A DNA stretch of 64,000 nt, from assembly GCA_963726775.1 (NCBI GenBank), contig CAVSDL010000009.1, positions 558,001-622,000 of the forward strand, in the 5' to 3' direction. This stretch comes from CAIWHR01 sp963726775 (GTDB lineage Bacteria; Pseudomonadota; Gammaproteobacteria; Burkholderiales; Casimicrobiaceae). The notes beneath the pieces are model-generated. The model was not told the origin of the DNA and made no database searches. It saw only the letters and a program-made list of their open reading frames with translations. Shown in pieces: positions 63,456 to 64,000 of the stretch. The stretch's first letter is position 1. Every line of letters starts with the position of its first letter. The position numbers and the translations under genes are program-made.

Positions 63456-63999
63456 GAAGTTTGCCTCCCGTGGATGCGCGCCGGAGAAGCAGCGGCGATA
63501 CGCGGTAGCGATCCTCGCCGTAATGCGCGGAGAGGTTGGCGAGCACATCGCGGATGCGATCCGCCCCCAGCGCGTCGGCCCACGCGAGCGGGCCGCGCGG
63601 ATAATTGACGCCCATTTGCATCGCGAGGTCGATGGCGGCGGGCGCCGCGACTCCGTGCATCACCGCGTCGGCCGCTTCGTTGGCGAGCATGGCGATAATG
63701 CGCATCACCACAAGCCCCGCGACATCGTCGAGGCGGCTTGCGGAAATGCCGGCGGCGGAGAGCGCGCCGATCGCGGATCGGAACGCCGCTGCGCAGCAGG
63801 TATCGGCATGCGACACCGCGAGCCGAACCGTTGCCGCGTAGTCGAACGCCAGGTCGAACAGCACGAGCTCGCGCACACCGGTTGCAATCGCGCGCGAAGT
63901 CGCCGTGCGCCCATCCGTAGCCGCAAGCCACGCCCCCCCTGCGTTTCCGGCAATGTGAATGACCCCGCCCGGGAAGCGCGAATCGCCACGCTCGCGAAG
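63448..63999 (-). CDS. paaH: 3-hydroxyacyl-CoA dehydrogenase of the phenylacetate pathway (partial, C-terminal)
   Basis: At least 183 residues open to the window edge. The sequence GRTATSRAIATGVRELVLFDLAFDY and the second half (AAGISASRLDDVAGLVVMRIIAMLANEAADAVMHGVAAPA) match the C-terminal, dimerisation part of PaaH-type 3-hydroxyacyl-CoA dehydrogenases, with MGVNYPRGPLAWADALG near the end. The NAD-binding Rossmann half lies beyond the window. It overlaps paaI by eight bases. Confidence 0.85.
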   Translation of the reverse strand, partial: LRERGDSRFPGGVIHIAGNAGGAWLAATDGRTATSRAIATGVRELVLFDLAFDYAATVRLAVSHADTCCAAAFRSAIGALSAAGISASRLDDVAGLVVMRIIAMLANEAADAVMHGVAAPAAIDLAMQMGVNYPRGPLAWADALGADRIRDVLANLSAHYGEDRYRVSPLLLRRASTGGKLHG

Positions 64000-64000
64000 G

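Overview
The window is GC-rich, densely coded chromosomal DNA. The gene content suggests a betaproteobacterium (Burkholderiales or Rhodocyclales type) that catabolises aromatic compounds and makes heavy use of ferredoxin; this placement is inferred from gene families and not proven. I found no rRNA, tRNA, CRISPR array or phage genes. Apart from one IS630-type insertion sequence at the left edge, almost all of the window is ordinary bacterial genes, mostly on the minus strand. Layout: 0-6.9 kb holds the IS630 element, a paaY-type hexapeptide-repeat protein, purL and guaC. 7.0-10.1 kb is a glutamate/aspartate ABC importer (gltIJKL). 10.3-21.3 kb is mixed housekeeping: the NAD(P)H-hydrate repair enzyme, a quinone oxidoreductase, a fluoride channel with its DUF190 partner, a sugar-acid cluster (cupin, small protein, SDR, KDG kinase, KDGal kinase), moaD/moaE, an outer-membrane barrel, mobB, an EcsC-like protein and an SRAP (HMCES/YedK) protein. 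21.4-28.1 kb is a copper/silver RND efflux operon (small Cys/His protein, cusC, cusB with a fused CusF-like domain, cusA) behind a promoter with CRP/FNR-type geometry. 28.2-30.5 kb is a frameshifted patatin-barrel (type Vd secretion) gene. 30.9-43.7 kb is the most striking region. Eight same-strand genes encode two complete 2-oxoacid:ferredoxin oxidoreductases (fused gamma-alpha plus beta subunits), a large flavin/Fe-S NAD(P)H partner like KorC of aromatic-degrading Thauera/Azoarcus, a PFOR-like ferredoxin protein that seems to lack the TPP motif and carries a frameshift, and an NfnA/NfnB pair of the electron-bifurcating transhydrogenase type. A near-consensus FNR box lies in the long gap between this block and the divergent selD. 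45.4-48.6 kb holds an unrecognised membrane-anchored protein, a META-domain lipoprotein and an enoyl-CoA hydratase. 48.7-53.0 kb is an aromatic-catabolism set: a flavoprotein hydroxylase, DUF2783, a homogentisate-dioxygenase-like enzyme and an atypical metallo-beta-lactamase-fold protein, with a cytidine-deaminase remnant behind the dioxygenase. 53.2-56.2 kb is a TRAP transporter (dctP, dctM, dctQ). 56.3-61.5 kb is an indolepyruvate:ferredoxin oxidoreductase operon (iorA, iorB, translationally coupled thioesterase) with a divergent LysR regulator. 61.6-64 kb is phenylacetate catabolism (paaK, paaI and the truncated end of paaH). A plausible working model: arylpyruvates from aromatic amino acids are oxidised by IorAB to arylacetyl-CoA, PaaK activates free phenylacetate, and the Paa enzymes process the thioesters. 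The two further 2-oxoacid oxidoreductases, the KorC-like subunit and the Nfn-type pair would balance reduced ferredoxin against NAD(P)H. The regulatory sites in front of the copper operon and near the ferredoxin block point to low-oxygen or nitric-oxide control, but this is inference from sequence.
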